Shown: piece by piece, positions 51,909 to 61,680 of the stretch
Layout: each line of letters begins with the position of its first letter
How positions within the stretch are numbered: position 1 is the first letter of the stretch
From: Rheinheimera sp. 4Y26
GTDB lineage: Bacteria > Pseudomonadota > Gammaproteobacteria > Enterobacterales > Alteromonadaceae
Direction: 5' to 3'
NCBI RefSeq assembly: GCF_025245835.1
Contig: NZ_JAOBWS010000010.1
Span: forward strand, 113,956-177,955
Length of the DNA: 64,000 nucleotides
Notes under the pieces: model-generated
What the model saw: the letters and a program-made list of their open reading frames with translations, nothing else
Told to the model about the DNA's origin: nothing
The model's database searches: none
Program-made: the position numbers and the translations under genes

Positions 51909-54209
51909 ATGAAAGATATGGTACTGGTATCCTTTGTGGTTGACCTGCTGTTTGGTTTCCTGCTGTTGTTTTTATTTATGCTGCAGCGCCGCGACCGCCA
52001 CGCCCTGTTCTGGGGGCTGGGACACCTCAGTTTATCGCTGCTGATTTTATTCTGGTATCTGCCTGCCGCAGCTTTGCCGTTTCCCTGGTTAAAACACGAA
52101 TTAATGACCTTACTGGCTTTTGGCGGCTGGTGTGGTTATTGGTTTGGCAGCCGTTGGGTGGTGGCTTATCAGCTAACCTCCTGGCGCCGTGAGCTGGGAC
52201 TTTTTCTGGTGCTGGCTTTGTTGCTGCGCCTGAGTGTGGAAGTGGCTGATCCTTTTGCCTCTGCCGTGTCGGTCACGGCCTTGTTGCATTATTTTGTGAT
52301 GACAGTGATTTTTGCTGCCGGTGGTTATTGGCTATGGCAAAGGTTACCTGAGTATCGGGGGTTGGCGGTGATTTTCTGGATACGCAGCCTGATGACGGTG
52401 GTGATGCCTTTTGCGGTGGCATTTGAGCTGCAGGTGAATCTGGTGATGGCACTGGCCTCTGTTGCCAAAATTGCTTGTTTGCTTGGATTTGTCTATTTGC
52501 TGTTGGTGCAGTCTAAAAGGCGTTACAGCGCCATTATCGACAGTTTAAGCCACGGTTTTTTTGTGCGGGATAAAGCCGGCACTATAGTGCGGGCCAATGA
52601 TAAAGGCGCAATGTTACTTGGTTTTTCCAGCCGTGCTGACATTGAAGGCCAGAGTGTCACCCGGGTGTTACCAAGATTAAGCCAGCTGATGGCGGATGCG
52701 TTTTTCGCCAGGCTGACTGAGCCTGGGAGCAAAGCGCCTTATATTGATGAAGCTGTAGTGACTTTGTGTAACGGCAATCTGCTGGAAGCTGAATTTATCA
52801 GTTCGCCTTATTCTGAATATGGCCAGCTGTATTGCCTGGTGCAGCTTCTGGATATTTCCGAACGCAAAGCCCAGCAGCGTGAGCTGCTTAAAGCGGCAGC
52901 GACCGATCGCATCACAGGGCTGATGAACCGCAATGCACTGGCCGATGAGCTGGATAAACTATTACAGCAGCAGCGGCCGCACGCCTTGTTGTTGCTCGAC
53001 ATCGACCATTTTAAACGCATCAACGACAACTTTGGCCCTCAGCTTGGGGACAGCTTGCTGCAGAAGGTGGCAGAGCGGCTGCAAGCCCGTTTTGCCCCTT
53101 TAATGCTGGCGCGTTTTAGTGGTGATGAATTTGCCATGTTATGGCCGCTACAGCCCGATGTTGCTGCTTCCGAGCAGTTACAACAACCGCTGGCGGCGCT
53201 GCGGGCCATGTTTGAACCTGTGTTTGTGCTCAATGATTTGCAGGTGCTGCTTAGCTGCAGCATCGGCATCAGTCTGGCGCCGCAGGATGGCGACAGCAGC
53301 GATACACTGATTAAAAAAGCCGATATTGCCATGTACAGCGCCAAACAGCAGGGCAGGCATAGTTTTGCCTTTTTCAGCGAGCCGATGCTGGAGCGCTCCA
53401 GGCAATTGTTGCAGCTGGATAATGAATTAAAACAAGCCATTAGCCGCAACGAACTGCAGCTGTTTTATCAGCCGATAGTGCAAAGTGGCAAAGCCGGCTT
53501 TGTCAAAATGGAAGCCTTGTTGCGCTGGCATAGCAGCAAGCTGGGGCTGGTGAGCCCGGACCGTTTTATTCCGGTGGCGGAAGACAGTGGTTATATTGTT
53601 GAACTGGGTGACTGGGTATTGGCGCAGGGTTGTGCCCAGCTTGCCAAATGGCAGCAACAATGCAAAAAACAGCTGACGCTCAGCATCAATATTTCTGCGC
53701 TGCAACTGGACAATCAACAGTTTGTGCCAAGGCTCACCGGGTTACTGGCGTTTTATCAGCTGCAACCTTGCCAGCTGGAGCTGGAAATTACCGAAAGGGT
53801 GCTGCTGGATGATTCCGGCGAAAGCCGTGCTGTGATGAGACAGCTGGCGCAGCTTGGCGTGTTGATTTCGCTGGATGATTTTGGCACCGGTTACAGCTCT
53901 TTGAGTTATTTAAGCCGTTTTGCGCTGCATAGTCTGAAAATAGACCGCTCTTTTGTGCAGGCGATGTTTGACGGCGAGCGTCACGAACATCTGGTACGGG
54001 CCATAGTGGCGATGGGGCAGAGTTTGCAATTAAAACTGGTGGCAGAAGGGGTAGAGACCAAGGAGCAGGCGGCGTTTTTACAACAACTGGGTTGTCATTA
54101 TCAGCAGGGGTTTTATTACGCCAAACCGCAAAGTGCTGATGACATCAGTCTGCGCCTGACGCAGACTGATGCAGGTAAAGCCGAAGGGCCGGATTATAAT
54201 GTCTGGTAG
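51909..54209 (+). CDS. Membrane PAS-GGDEF-EAL cyclic-di-GMP enzyme
   Basis: A 766-residue inner-membrane signalling protein: about six N-terminal membrane segments (residues 5-205), a PAS domain near 208-320 ([21 protein letters not shown]), GGDEF near 330-490 and EAL near 505-755. The cyclase motif reads SGDEF with [16 protein letters not shown] upstream, and the RxxD inhibitory site is replaced by FAPL. The phosphodiesterase site is complete: [36 protein letters not shown] and AEGVET. It is therefore likely an active phosphodiesterase, with cyclase activity possible. It converges with gloA, overlapping by 16 bases. Confidence 0.92.
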   Translation: MKDMVLVSFVVDLLFGFLLLFLFMLQRRDRHALFWGLGHLSLSLLILFWYLPAAALPFPWLKHELMTLLAFGGWCGYWFGSRWVVAYQLTSWRRELGLFLVLALLLRLSVEVADPFASAVSVTALLHYFVMTVIFAAGGYWLWQRLPEYRGLAVIFWIRSLMTVVMPFAVAFELQVNLVMALASVAKIACLLGFVYLLLVQSKRRYSAIIDSLSHGFFVRDKAGTIVRANDKGAMLLGFSSRADIEGQSVTRVLPRLSQLMADAFFARLTEPGSKAPYIDEAVVTLCNGNLLEAEFISSPYSEYGQLYCLVQLLDISERKAQQRELLKAAATDRITGLMNRNALADELDKLLQQQRPHALLLLDIDHFKRINDNFGPQLGDSLLQKVAERLQARFAPLMLARFSGDEFAMLWPLQPDVAASEQLQQPLAALRAMFEPVFVLNDLQVLLSCSIGISLAPQDGDSSDTLIKKADIAMYSAKQQGRHSFAFFSEPMLERSRQLLQLDNELKQAISRNELQLFYQPIVQSGKAGFVKMEALLRWHSSKLGLVSPDRFIPVAEDSGYIVELGDWVLAQGCAQLAKWQQQCKKQLTLSINISALQLDNQQFVPRLTGLLAFYQLQPCQLELEITERVLLDDSGESRAVMRQLAQLGVLISLDDFGTGYSSLSYLSRFALHSLKIDRSFVQAMFDGERHEHLVRAIVAMGQSLQLKLVAEGVETKEQAAFLQQLGCHYQQGFYYAKPQSADDISLRLTQTDAGKAEGPDYNVW

Positions 54210-54595
54210 TTTGCCTTTTTCTGGATCAGTTCAATGGCATAGTTGTCCGGATCGCGCACAAAAGCAATTTCAGTGCTGCCGCCTTTCACCGGGCCGGGTT
54301 CACGGCTGATCACACCACCACGCGCGCGAATATCGTCACAGGCTTTGTACACATCCTCCACTTCCAGTGCAATATGGCCAAAAGCAGTGCCAGCTTCATA
54401 CTGAGTCACGCCATAGTTGTAGGTCAGCTCCAGCACTGCACCATCTTTTTCATCGCTGTAACCAACAAAAGCCAGGGTGTATTTATATTCCGGATTGTCG
54501 GACTGACGCAGCAGTTTCATACCCAGCACTTCGGTGTAAAAAGCGATAGAACGCTGTAAATCAGTGACCCGCAGCATGGTGTGTAAAATCCGCAT
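54194..54595 (-). CDS. gloA: Lactoylglutathione lyase (glyoxalase I)
   Basis: Converts the methylglyoxal-glutathione hemithioacetal to lactoylglutathione. The 133-residue protein begins [26 protein letters not shown], and all four metal ligands of E. coli GloA are present at the same positions (His5, Glu56, His74, Glu122). Length matches the nickel-type enzyme. It lies 9 bases downstream of nth and may be co-transcribed with the rsx-nth operon. Confidence 0.95.
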   Translation of the reverse strand: MRILHTMLRVTDLQRSIAFYTEVLGMKLLRQSDNPEYKYTLAFVGYSDEKDGAVLELTYNYGVTQYEAGTAFGHIALEVEDVYKACDDIRARGGVISREPGPVKGGSTEIAFVRDPDNYAIELIQKKANYQTL

Positions 54596-54604
54596 TTGAT
54601 GCTC

Positions 54605-55237
54605 CTATTCGGTTTTGTCTTTAAATTCGCATAAGTCTTCCACCAGGCAGCTACCACATTTGGGTTTACGTGCTGTGCAGGTGTAGCGGCCATGCAAAAT
54701 CAGCCAGTGATGTACATCGAGCTTAAATTCACCCGGTACCACTTTCAGTAGTTTTTGTTCTACTTCATCGACATTTTTGCCGGGTGCAAAATTCATTCTG
54801 TTGCTGACCCGGAAAATATGGGTGTCCACCGCGATAGTGGGCCAGCCAAAAGCGGTGTTCAGCACCACGTTGGCGGTTTTGCGGCCAACACCTGGTAAGG
54901 CTTCCAAAGCTTCGCGGTTTTCCGGTACCTCACCGCCATGTTGCTCCAGCAAAATGCGGCAGGTTTTGATAATGTTTTCCGCTTTGGTATTAAAAAGGCC
55001 AATGGTTTTGACATAGTCTTTCACGCCGTCCAACCCAAGTTCGAGCATGGCTGCTGGTGTGTTGGCCACGGCGTACAGCTTGCGGGTGGCTTTATTCACG
55101 CCCACATCTGTGGCCTGCGCCGACAACAATACGGCGATTAACAGCTCAAAAGGGGAGCTGTATTCCAGCTCAGTGGTTGGTTTGGGATTGGCATCGCGCA
55201 ATCGGGTTAAAATTGCAATACGTTTTTCTTTATTCAT
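54605..55237 (-). CDS. nth: Endonuclease III (DNA glycosylase/AP lyase)
   Basis: Removes oxidised pyrimidines in base excision repair. The 210-residue protein has the helix-hairpin-helix LPGVGRKTANVVLN with catalytic Lys120, VDTHIFRVSNR with catalytic Asp138, and the C-terminal [4Fe-4S] cluster motif C-x6-C-x2-C-x5-C in CTARKPKCGSCLVEDLC. It is downstream of rsxE with about 110 bases between, the position it has in E. coli (rsxABCDGE-nth). Confidence 0.96.
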   Translation of the reverse strand: MNKEKRIAILTRLRDANPKPTTELEYSSPFELLIAVLLSAQATDVGVNKATRKLYAVANTPAAMLELGLDGVKDYVKTIGLFNTKAENIIKTCRILLEQHGGEVPENREALEALPGVGRKTANVVLNTAFGWPTIAVDTHIFRVSNRMNFAPGKNVDEVEQKLLKVVPGEFKLDVHHWLILHGRYTCTARKPKCGSCLVEDLCEFKDKTE

Positions 55238-55346
55238 CAGAGGCTCTGCAAAGGCTGTACTGCGTGTTTTGCGCCACGCAGTCTGTGATCTGCCGGACGC
55301 TGAGGTTTTTAATGGCTTTAAACATCAGCGCAGTGTAACCGGTTTG

Positions 55347-56063
55347 TCAGTTGCCACCGGCCGCACTTTCAGCACCGGCGCTGTGGGTCACTCTGGCGCG
55401 GGTAATAGTTTTGACCTGTTGCTGCTTTTTCTTCTGCCGTAAATCAATGGCATTTTTGGCGGCAATTAAACAGCCGAGCACTAAAAAGGCTCCTGGTGGC
55501 AGTATGGCCAGTAAAAAGTGGCTGTCACTCTGGTACAGCTCTACTCTGAGCACAGTGGCCCAGCTGCCGAGCAGTGCATCTGCGCCGTCAAATAAGGTGC
55601 CCTGGCCCAGCACTTCGCGCACAGCGCCCAAGGATGCCAGTACAGCGGTAAAACCCAGTCCCATCATCAGGCCATCCACAGTGGCCGGTAAAATGGCATT
55701 TTTAGAGGCAAAAGCTTCAGCACGACCAATCACAATACAGTTGGTGACAATCAGCGGAATAAAAATGCCAAGCGATTGATAAAGTGCATAGGTATAAGCA
55801 TGCATCAGCTGCTCTATAGCGGTCACCACAGCGGCTATCACCATGACAAATACCGGAATACGGATTTCGTTCGGCACCTGATGGCGAATCAGCGACACCA
55901 CAAAGTTAGTGCTCATCAGCACCAGCACAGTGGCAAGCCCTAAACCTAAAGCATTGGTCAGCGTAGAGCTGGTGGCGAGCAATGGACACAAACCCAGCAA
56001 CTGCACCAGCCCCGGGTTATTTTGCCAAAGACCCTGCCGGGCTATTTCCTGATATTGATTCAT
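55347..56063 (-). CDS. rsxE: Electron transport complex subunit RsxE
   Basis: A membrane subunit of the Rsx/Rnf ferredoxin:NAD-type ion-pumping complex, of 238 residues with six membrane segments. It has [20 protein letters not shown] at the N-terminus, [21 protein letters not shown] near 103 and [13 protein letters not shown] near 133. RsxE and RsxA are homologous and form the iron-site core. ATG 56063 is used, one codon after a TTG. It follows rsxG by 7 bases. Confidence 0.94.
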   Translation of the reverse strand: MNQYQEIARQGLWQNNPGLVQLLGLCPLLATSSTLTNALGLGLATVLVLMSTNFVVSLIRHQVPNEIRIPVFVMVIAAVVTAIEQLMHAYTYALYQSLGIFIPLIVTNCIVIGRAEAFASKNAILPATVDGLMMGLGFTAVLASLGAVREVLGQGTLFDGADALLGSWATVLRVELYQSDSHFLLAILPPGAFLVLGCLIAAKNAIDLRQKKKQQQVKTITRARVTHSAGAESAAGGN

Positions 56064-56070
56064 CAAAACC

Positions 56071-56703
56071 TCATTGCCCCTGGATGTGACAGTCAGATGG
56101 CTGCGACATCAGTTCAGGATGTTGTTTTAAATACAAAGCGGTGCGTTTAACGGCAGCTATCAGCGCTCTTGGGGTAATAGTGGCACCGGCAAACTGGTCA
56201 AACTGACCCCCATCTTTTTTAACGGCAAATCTTTTATCGTCTGCACCCTGTATTTGTTGCTGCGCCAGACTGTGGATCCAGTCACTTTTGCGGGTTTCTA
56301 TTTTATCGCCAAGACCTGGTGTTTCTTTATGATTTAACACCCGAACGGCCAGCACTGTGCCCTGTAAGTCGATGGCCGCCAACAGCTGAATATTGCCGCT
56401 ATAACCATCCGGCGCTGTGGTTTCCACCACAAATGCCGGCGTCTGGGCTGCAGAGCGCCAGCGATACATTTTGGCTTCCGCTTGAAAAAACACTTCTGGC
56501 AGGCGCTGCACCACACAGTCTTGCAGCAGCTCTGGGGCTGCCGCGCCAGGCGGCAACACTTCCTGAATTAACCTTAATTTTTCCAGTTCAGTCTGACGGG
56601 CAATTTCAGGTGCCGTCAGCTGGTTAATGCTGCTGACCAAAGCCACACAAATAGCTGCCGCAGTGCCAAGCAGCAGCGCATTCTTACTGACAAACCTCAG
56701 CAT
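56071..56703 (-). CDS. rsxG: Electron transport complex subunit RsxG
   Basis: A 210-residue periplasmic flavoprotein anchored by one N-terminal membrane helix (about 8-28). The covalent-FMN threonine lies in [11 protein letters not shown] near 172, and the upstream [13 protein letters not shown] near 124 is conserved. The start abuts the rsxD stop with a one-base overlap. Part of the six-gene rsx operon. Confidence 0.94.
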   Translation of the reverse strand: MLRFVSKNALLLGTAAAICVALVSSINQLTAPEIARQTELEKLRLIQEVLPPGAAAPELLQDCVVQRLPEVFFQAEAKMYRWRSAAQTPAFVVETTAPDGYSGNIQLLAAIDLQGTVLAVRVLNHKETPGLGDKIETRKSDWIHSLAQQQIQGADDKRFAVKKDGGQFDQFAGATITPRALIAAVKRTALYLKQHPELMSQPSDCHIQGQ

Positions 56704-57782
56704 CAGTGCACTCCCTTATGTTTGTGGGAATTGGGTCTGTGACCATAGGTTCTGGGTCTGGTGTAATAATCAATTAAAGGTACAGCCAGATTGGCCAGCA
56801 TCACGGCAAAAGCAACGGCGTCCGGGTAACCGCCAAAACGGCGGATCAGAAAAATCAGCAGGCCAATTAAGGCGCCGTAAATCAGCCGGCCGCGCTCAGT
56901 GGTCGAGGCCGACACCGGATCTGTGGCAATAAAAAAAGCCGCCAGCATAGTGCCGCCGGAAAACAAATGAAACAGCGGGCTGCCGTTGCGATCAGCATCT
57001 ATCAGATAAGCCAGTAAACTACAAAGCGCGAGGCTGCCCAAAAGTGCAGCAGGAATACGCCACTGAATAATTTTTTGCTGCAATAACCAAAGCCCACCGG
57101 CTAAAAACGCCAGATTCACCCAGTTCCAGCCAATGCCGCCAATAGCTGCAAAAATTTTATGTTGCTGGCTTTCGGTTACGGTGCGACCTGCGGCTAAATC
57201 GGTTTTTAAAGTGTCCAGTGGTGTCGCCATCGTCATGCCGTCGGCATCGGTTTTTAGTTGCGTCATGCTGTAACCGGCACAGCTGAAGTTGGTAAAGACG
57301 GTGCATACCGGATCGAGCACATGTTGTTGCTGTGCCTGTAAACTTTGTGGCGGCAACCAACTGGTCATTTGCTGCGGAAAGGAAACCAGCAGCAACACAT
57401 AAGCCGCCATGGCCGGATTAAATAAATTATGGCCCAAACCGCCATACAGCTGCTTCACCACAATAATGGCAAAGGCAGTGCCCAGCACTATGATCCACCA
57501 GGGCGCAAAAGGCGGGATGGCCACAGCCAGCAACACGGCTGTCAGTAAAGCGCTGTTGTCTTTGAGCCGCACCAGTACAGGTTTACCCCGCCAGTACAGG
57601 ATCAGTGCTTCACTGGCCAGCGCAGTGCTGATGGCAAGCAATAACTGGAGCAATACGCCAAAACCAAAAAAATAACACTGGGCCGCAATACCCGGAATAC
57701 AGGCCAGTACCACTTTGCGCATCAGCACATGGGTTTGCTGCTGGCTGTGGTTATGCGGCGAACTGGCTATTCTGAAACTCAT
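56703..57782 (-). CDS. rsxD: Electron transport complex subunit RsxD
   Basis: A 359-residue membrane flavoprotein with about nine membrane segments. It begins FRIASSPHNHSQQQTHVLMRKVVLACIPG and has GGLGHNLFNPAMAAYVLLLVSFP near 115 and MTMATPLDTLK near 183, where the covalent-FMN threonine is expected. The C-terminal AVAFAVMLANLAVPLIDYYTRPRTYG is typical. It overlaps rsxC by 4 bases. Confidence 0.94.
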   Translation of the reverse strand: MSFRIASSPHNHSQQQTHVLMRKVVLACIPGIAAQCYFFGFGVLLQLLLAISTALASEALILYWRGKPVLVRLKDNSALLTAVLLAVAIPPFAPWWIIVLGTAFAIIVVKQLYGGLGHNLFNPAMAAYVLLLVSFPQQMTSWLPPQSLQAQQQHVLDPVCTVFTNFSCAGYSMTQLKTDADGMTMATPLDTLKTDLAAGRTVTESQQHKIFAAIGGIGWNWVNLAFLAGGLWLLQQKIIQWRIPAALLGSLALCSLLAYLIDADRNGSPLFHLFSGGTMLAAFFIATDPVSASTTERGRLIYGALIGLLIFLIRRFGGYPDAVAFAVMLANLAVPLIDYYTRPRTYGHRPNSHKHKGVH

Positions 57783-60343
57783 GCCTCATCCTCGGAATTG
57801 TTCTGGTCTGTAGCGGCTTGTTGTCTGGCCTTTGCTCTGGCTATGGCGGCAGCAATAGCCGCTTTTTTGGCATCCAGCTGGCTGTTTTCTGGCGGTGAGA
57901 CAAGAGCGGTTGCACTTTCTGTTGCCGCGATATTTTCCGACTGTTGCCTCGCTTTGGCACGGGCTATGGCCGCAGTTAATGCCGCTTTTTTGGCTTGTTC
58001 TTTATCACCCGGTACTGCACTGCTCTGGGTAGACGAATCTTCGGCCGAAGTTGTTGTGCTGCTCGCTGGCTCAGAATCTGTTTCTGTATCTTTTGGCTCC
58101 GGCTCTGGTAAAGCGTCAGGCTGAGGCAAAGTGCCTGGTGCTGCATTGTCGCCTGCCGCTTGTGCGGCTTTTTTCGCTTTGGCACGGGCGATAGCGGCGG
58201 CGACAGCTGCAGCTCTTGGATCTTCAGCTGTTGCGACAGCTTGTGCTGGCACCTCTTGTGTTGCAGGCGCTTGTTCGGCTGGCACAACAGCAGCACCTGC
58301 ACTTGCATCGGCACCAGCAGCTGCGGCTTTTTTCGCTTTGGCGCGGGCAATAGCGGCAGCTACTGCCGCAGCTCTTGGATCTTCAGCTGGTGCAACTGGT
58401 TCAGCCGTCGTATCGGCAGCAGTCCGTTTTGTTGCGGGCTCAGTGTCAGCTGCTACTGCTGCGGTTGCGGCTTTTTTCGCTTTGGCACGGGCAATAGCGG
58501 CAGCCACAGCAGCGGCGCGCTCATCACCGGCTTCGGCCCTTGCATCCGGCCTTGGATCTGTGTTTGTCAAAGGCACTGCGCCAGGCTGTTCTGCAGCTTC
58601 AGTTGTGGCCTTTTTGGCTTTGGCACGGGCAATAGCTGCGGCAACAGCAGCTGCTCTGGCATCGCCAACTGGCGTATCGCTCAGTTCGGCAGTGGCGTGA
58701 GTTTGAGCTGTGGCTTGAGCCACCTGTTGCTCTTTAGCGGCCTGGTAAGCGCGAGCTTCGGCTTTTTTACGTTCGCGCTCGGCGATAATCTGTTCTTTGG
58801 ACAGTGGCTGCTGCGCAGGATGGCTGCTGGCTACCCGCTCTGCCGCAGCGGCAATTTCCTGTTGTTTTTGCTGGGCATCCAGCATTTGCTGACGCTGCGC
58901 CGCTAATGCCTGATTGCGCGCTGCGCGCTCTTGTTTTTCTTTTTCCAGCCGCTCGTTGCGCGCTTCAAACCTGGCTTTAGCCTGTTCGGCTTTGAGCTCA
59001 TCACGGCTTTGTTCACGAATTTCGGCTTTGGCAATACGGTAATAATGCACCAGCGGAATTTCGCTTGGGCAGACATAAGCACAGGCGCCACATTCAATAC
59101 AGTCGGCCAGGTTATATTCTTTGAGTTTGTCCTGATCTTTGGCTTTGCTGTACCAGAGCAGTTGCTGTGGCAACAAAGTGGCAGGGCAAACTTCGGCACA
59201 GGCGCCACAGCGGATACAGTCCATTTCCGGGCCTGCCGATGGTAACTCCTGTTGGGTTGGCGCCAGAATACAGTTGGTGGTTTTCACCAGTGGCACCGAC
59301 AAGGAGGGCAGGGTAAAGCCCATCATAGGCCCGCCCATAATCACTCTTTGCTCGGGCTGTGGTATAAAACCACAGGCGTCCAGCAGCGCGCCGACCGGCG
59401 TGCCAATCAACGCATGCATATTTTGTGGCTGGCTCAGGCTGTCACCTGTCACTGTAACAATACGCGAAATCAGCGGTATATCTTCCAGCACTGCCTGCGC
59501 TATGGCAAAAGCAGTACCTACGTTTTGCATCACAATGCCAATGTCGAGCGGCCTGCGGCCAGCAGGCACTTCTTTACTGGTGAGCAGCTGGATCAGCTGT
59601 TTTTCACCGCCGGACGGATATTTGGCCGGTACCACCCGCACCAGATACTGCTCGCGCTGGCTACAGGCGGCCTGCATGGCTGCAATGGCATCGGGTTTGT
59701 CATCTTCAATGCCAATCAGCACTGCAGCCGGGCTTAACAGCTGACATAAAATATCAATGCCTTTGACAATAGTAGTGGCGTACTCCTGCATCAGTACATC
59801 ATCGGCACTGATATAAGGTTCACACTCCACGGCGTTGATGATCAGATAATCAACACCGGCTGCACCACCACTTTTCAGATGGGTTGGAAAACCGGCGCCG
59901 CCCATACCGGCAATACCGGCCTGCTGGATACGTTTAAGTAACAGCGCTTTGTCCGATTCCAGTAAGTTCAGGCCATGACGCGGCCGCCACTCTTCCAGGC
60001 CATCCGGTTCAATCACCACACAAGGCTCGGGCAATGCAGAAGGGTGCGCCGCTATATGAGGTTCAATGGCTAAAACGATGCCCGAAGTTGGCGCATGCAC
60101 AGGCACTGCCATGGCGCTGTCAGCGGCGGTCAGCGCCTGACCTTTGAGCACACGTTGGCCGGTTTTTACCAATAAAGCACCGGCTACACCAATATGCTGG
60201 CGCAGCGGCACATATAAACGTTCAGGTAATGACAAACGGCCAATAGGTTTTTGACTGGTGTAGTCTTTGCGGGCCGGTGGGTGAATACCACCATGAAAAT
60301 CCCACAACTTGCCTGCTTTAATTTGCTGAAACAAGGACGGCAC
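57779..60343 (-). CDS. rsxC: Electron transport complex subunit RsxC with C-terminal repeat region
   Basis: An 854-residue subunit carrying the NAD(H)/FMN-binding barrel (about 1-345; GGAGFPTHLK near 147), two [4Fe-4S] motifs (CIRCGACAEVCP near 373 and CIECGACAYVCP near 412), a charged coiled coil (about 440-535), and a long low-complexity tail. The tail has six copies of a unit built on AAAVAAAIARAKAKKA (about residues 560-850), with the last two degenerate (AALTAAIARAKARQQ, AAIAAAIARAKARQQ). Such repeat tails are known in gammaproteobacterial RnfC and vary in copy number. Start ATG 60343 immediately follows the rsxB stop. Confidence 0.94.
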   Translation of the reverse strand: MPSLFQQIKAGKLWDFHGGIHPPARKDYTSQKPIGRLSLPERLYVPLRQHIGVAGALLVKTGQRVLKGQALTAADSAMAVPVHAPTSGIVLAIEPHIAAHPSALPEPCVVIEPDGLEEWRPRHGLNLLESDKALLLKRIQQAGIAGMGGAGFPTHLKSGGAAGVDYLIINAVECEPYISADDVLMQEYATTIVKGIDILCQLLSPAAVLIGIEDDKPDAIAAMQAACSQREQYLVRVVPAKYPSGGEKQLIQLLTSKEVPAGRRPLDIGIVMQNVGTAFAIAQAVLEDIPLISRIVTVTGDSLSQPQNMHALIGTPVGALLDACGFIPQPEQRVIMGGPMMGFTLPSLSVPLVKTTNCILAPTQQELPSAGPEMDCIRCGACAEVCPATLLPQQLLWYSKAKDQDKLKEYNLADCIECGACAYVCPSEIPLVHYYRIAKAEIREQSRDELKAEQAKARFEARNERLEKEKQERAARNQALAAQRQQMLDAQQKQQEIAAAAERVASSHPAQQPLSKEQIIAERERKKAEARAYQAAKEQQVAQATAQTHATAELSDTPVGDARAAAVAAAIARAKAKKATTEAAEQPGAVPLTNTDPRPDARAEAGDERAAAVAAAIARAKAKKAATAAVAADTEPATKRTAADTTAEPVAPAEDPRAAAVAAAIARAKAKKAAAAGADASAGAAVVPAEQAPATQEVPAQAVATAEDPRAAAVAAAIARAKAKKAAQAAGDNAAPGTLPQPDALPEPEPKDTETDSEPASSTTTSAEDSSTQSSAVPGDKEQAKKAALTAAIARAKARQQSENIAATESATALVSPPENSQLDAKKAAIAAAIARAKARQQAATDQNNSEDEA
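57790..58680 (-). repeat. Repeat array within rsxC coding for AIARAKAKKA-type units
   Basis: Six coding repeats of about 50 bases, spaced 80-190 bases apart, lie within the 3' third of rsxC near 58610-58660, 58465-58520, 58325-58380, 58165-58215, 57935-57990 and 57810-57870. The four upstream units are nearly identical at the protein level. Positions are approximate. The array could promote slippage or recombination, and the complementary strand contains long spurious Ala-rich frames because of it. Confidence 0.8.
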
Positions 60344-60931
60344 TTAGTTTGTCTCCACCAGATTTTTGCTCACCGGATTGGCGTCTATCACCCGTACAGG
60401 TATGGCCTGTAAATCCCATTTCCAGCGTTCCACTGTGCCCGGCAGCGGCACCATATCAATACAGTTCACCGGGCAAGGCTCAACACAGAGATCGCAGCCG
60501 GTACATTCATCCACTATCACAGTGTGCATTTGTTTGGATGCGCCCACTATGGCGTCTACCGGGCAGGCCTGAATACATTTGGTACAACCAATACATTCAT
60601 CTTCGCGGATATAAGCCACTCTTTTGATGGCCGGCGTCTGACTGCTGTCGAGCGGTGTAGCGGCTACGCCCATCAAATCGGCCAGCTTTTTAATAGTGGC
60701 ATCGCCACCGGGCGGGCATTTATTAATGGCATCGCCATTGGCAATAGCTTCTGCATAAGGACGGCAGCCCGGGTAGCCACACTGGCCACACTGGGTTTGC
60801 GGCAGGATATCGTCAATTTGATCCACCAGCGGATCAGCTTCCACTTTAAATTTAATAGCGGCGTAACCCAGCACTGCGCCAAAAATCAGCGCAAGCAGCG
60901 TAATGGCGCCAAGGGCGATCACAATCGACAT
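60344..60931 (-). CDS. rsxB: Electron transport complex subunit RsxB
   Basis: A 195-residue iron-sulfur protein on the cytoplasmic face, with an N-terminal membrane helix (about 3-27). It has the N-terminal cluster motif [20 protein letters not shown] near 48 and two ferredoxin motifs, [12 protein letters not shown] and [12 protein letters not shown]. It passes electrons to the membrane subunits of the complex. It follows rsxA after 2 bases. Length and motif content are typical. Confidence 0.96.
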   Translation of the reverse strand: MSIVIALGAITLLALIFGAVLGYAAIKFKVEADPLVDQIDDILPQTQCGQCGYPGCRPYAEAIANGDAINKCPPGGDATIKKLADLMGVAATPLDSSQTPAIKRVAYIREDECIGCTKCIQACPVDAIVGASKQMHTVIVDECTGCDLCVEPCPVNCIDMVPLPGTVERWKWDLQAIPVRVIDANPVSKNLVETN

Positions 60932-60933
60932 GG

Positions 60934-61521
60934 TTACACCTTCACCAGACCGGTAAAACCCATAAATGCCAGCGACATCAGGCCTGCGGTGATAAGACCA
61001 ATGGCGGCACCTTTAAACACAACAGGAACGTCGGCGCTGGCAAGGCGCTCGCGCATGGCAGCAAAGAGCACCAGTACCAGCGAAAAACCGACAGCGGCAC
61101 CAAAACCATAAACGACAGAACCCAGCAGACCGTGATTGGCTTTTACATTTAACAGCGCCACGCCCAACACGGCGCAGTTGGTGGTAATCAGCGGCAGGAA
61201 AATCCCCAGCAAGCGGTATAAAGCAGGGCTGGTTTTATGCACTACCATTTCGGTAAATTGCACTACAACGGCAATCACCAGAATAAAACTTAAAGTGCGT
61301 AAATAGCCAAGATCCAGTGGCGCCAGAATATAACTGTCCACCAGATAACTGCACAAAGACGCCAGCGTCAGTACAAAAGTGGTGGCCAGACACATGCCAA
61401 TTGCGGTATCGAGTTTGTTTGACACGCCCATAAAAGGGCAAAGGCCAAGAAATTTTACCAGTACAAAATTATTGACCAGTATTGTACTGACGAGTAAAAG
61501 CAGAAATTCAGTCATCATCAC
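60934..61521 (-). CDS. rsxA: Electron transport complex subunit RsxA
   Basis: A 195-residue membrane subunit with six membrane segments, homologous to Rsx[28 protein letters not shown] near 17-43 and [21 protein letters not shown] near 103-123 are family signatures. It is the first gene of the operon rsxABCDGE-nth. In E. coli the complex also keeps SoxR reduced; whether SoxR exists here cannot be seen. ATG 61521 or the adjacent ATG at 61518 is the start. Upstream is a gap of about 160 bases to the csrD-like gene's stop. Confidence 0.96.
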   Translation of the reverse strand: MMMTEFLLLLVSTILVNNFVLVKFLGLCPFMGVSNKLDTAIGMCLATTFVLTLASLCSYLVDSYILAPLDLGYLRTLSFILVIAVVVQFTEMVVHKTSPALYRLLGIFLPLITTNCAVLGVALLNVKANHGLLGSVVYGFGAAVGFSLVLVLFAAMRERLASADVPVVFKGAAIGLITAGLMSLAFMGFTGLVKV

Positions 61522-61680
61522 ATCATCATCTGGTGGTCAGACGGGCGCAGTGTCATCAATAAAACCGGGCTGGCACGGGCCTGTTATTTTGGGTGCGCTA
61601 TTATGCGGTCTTTAAAAGCAGCAAACAACCCGACAGAAAACAAGGTTGTTTGTTGTTTGCTTAAATTTACGGCAAGGCGC

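Noticed and set aside
58131..58906. Long Ala- or Cys/Gly-rich open frames on the plus strand opposite rsxC
   Set aside because: They are complements of the repeat array in rsxC and have no independent gene signals.
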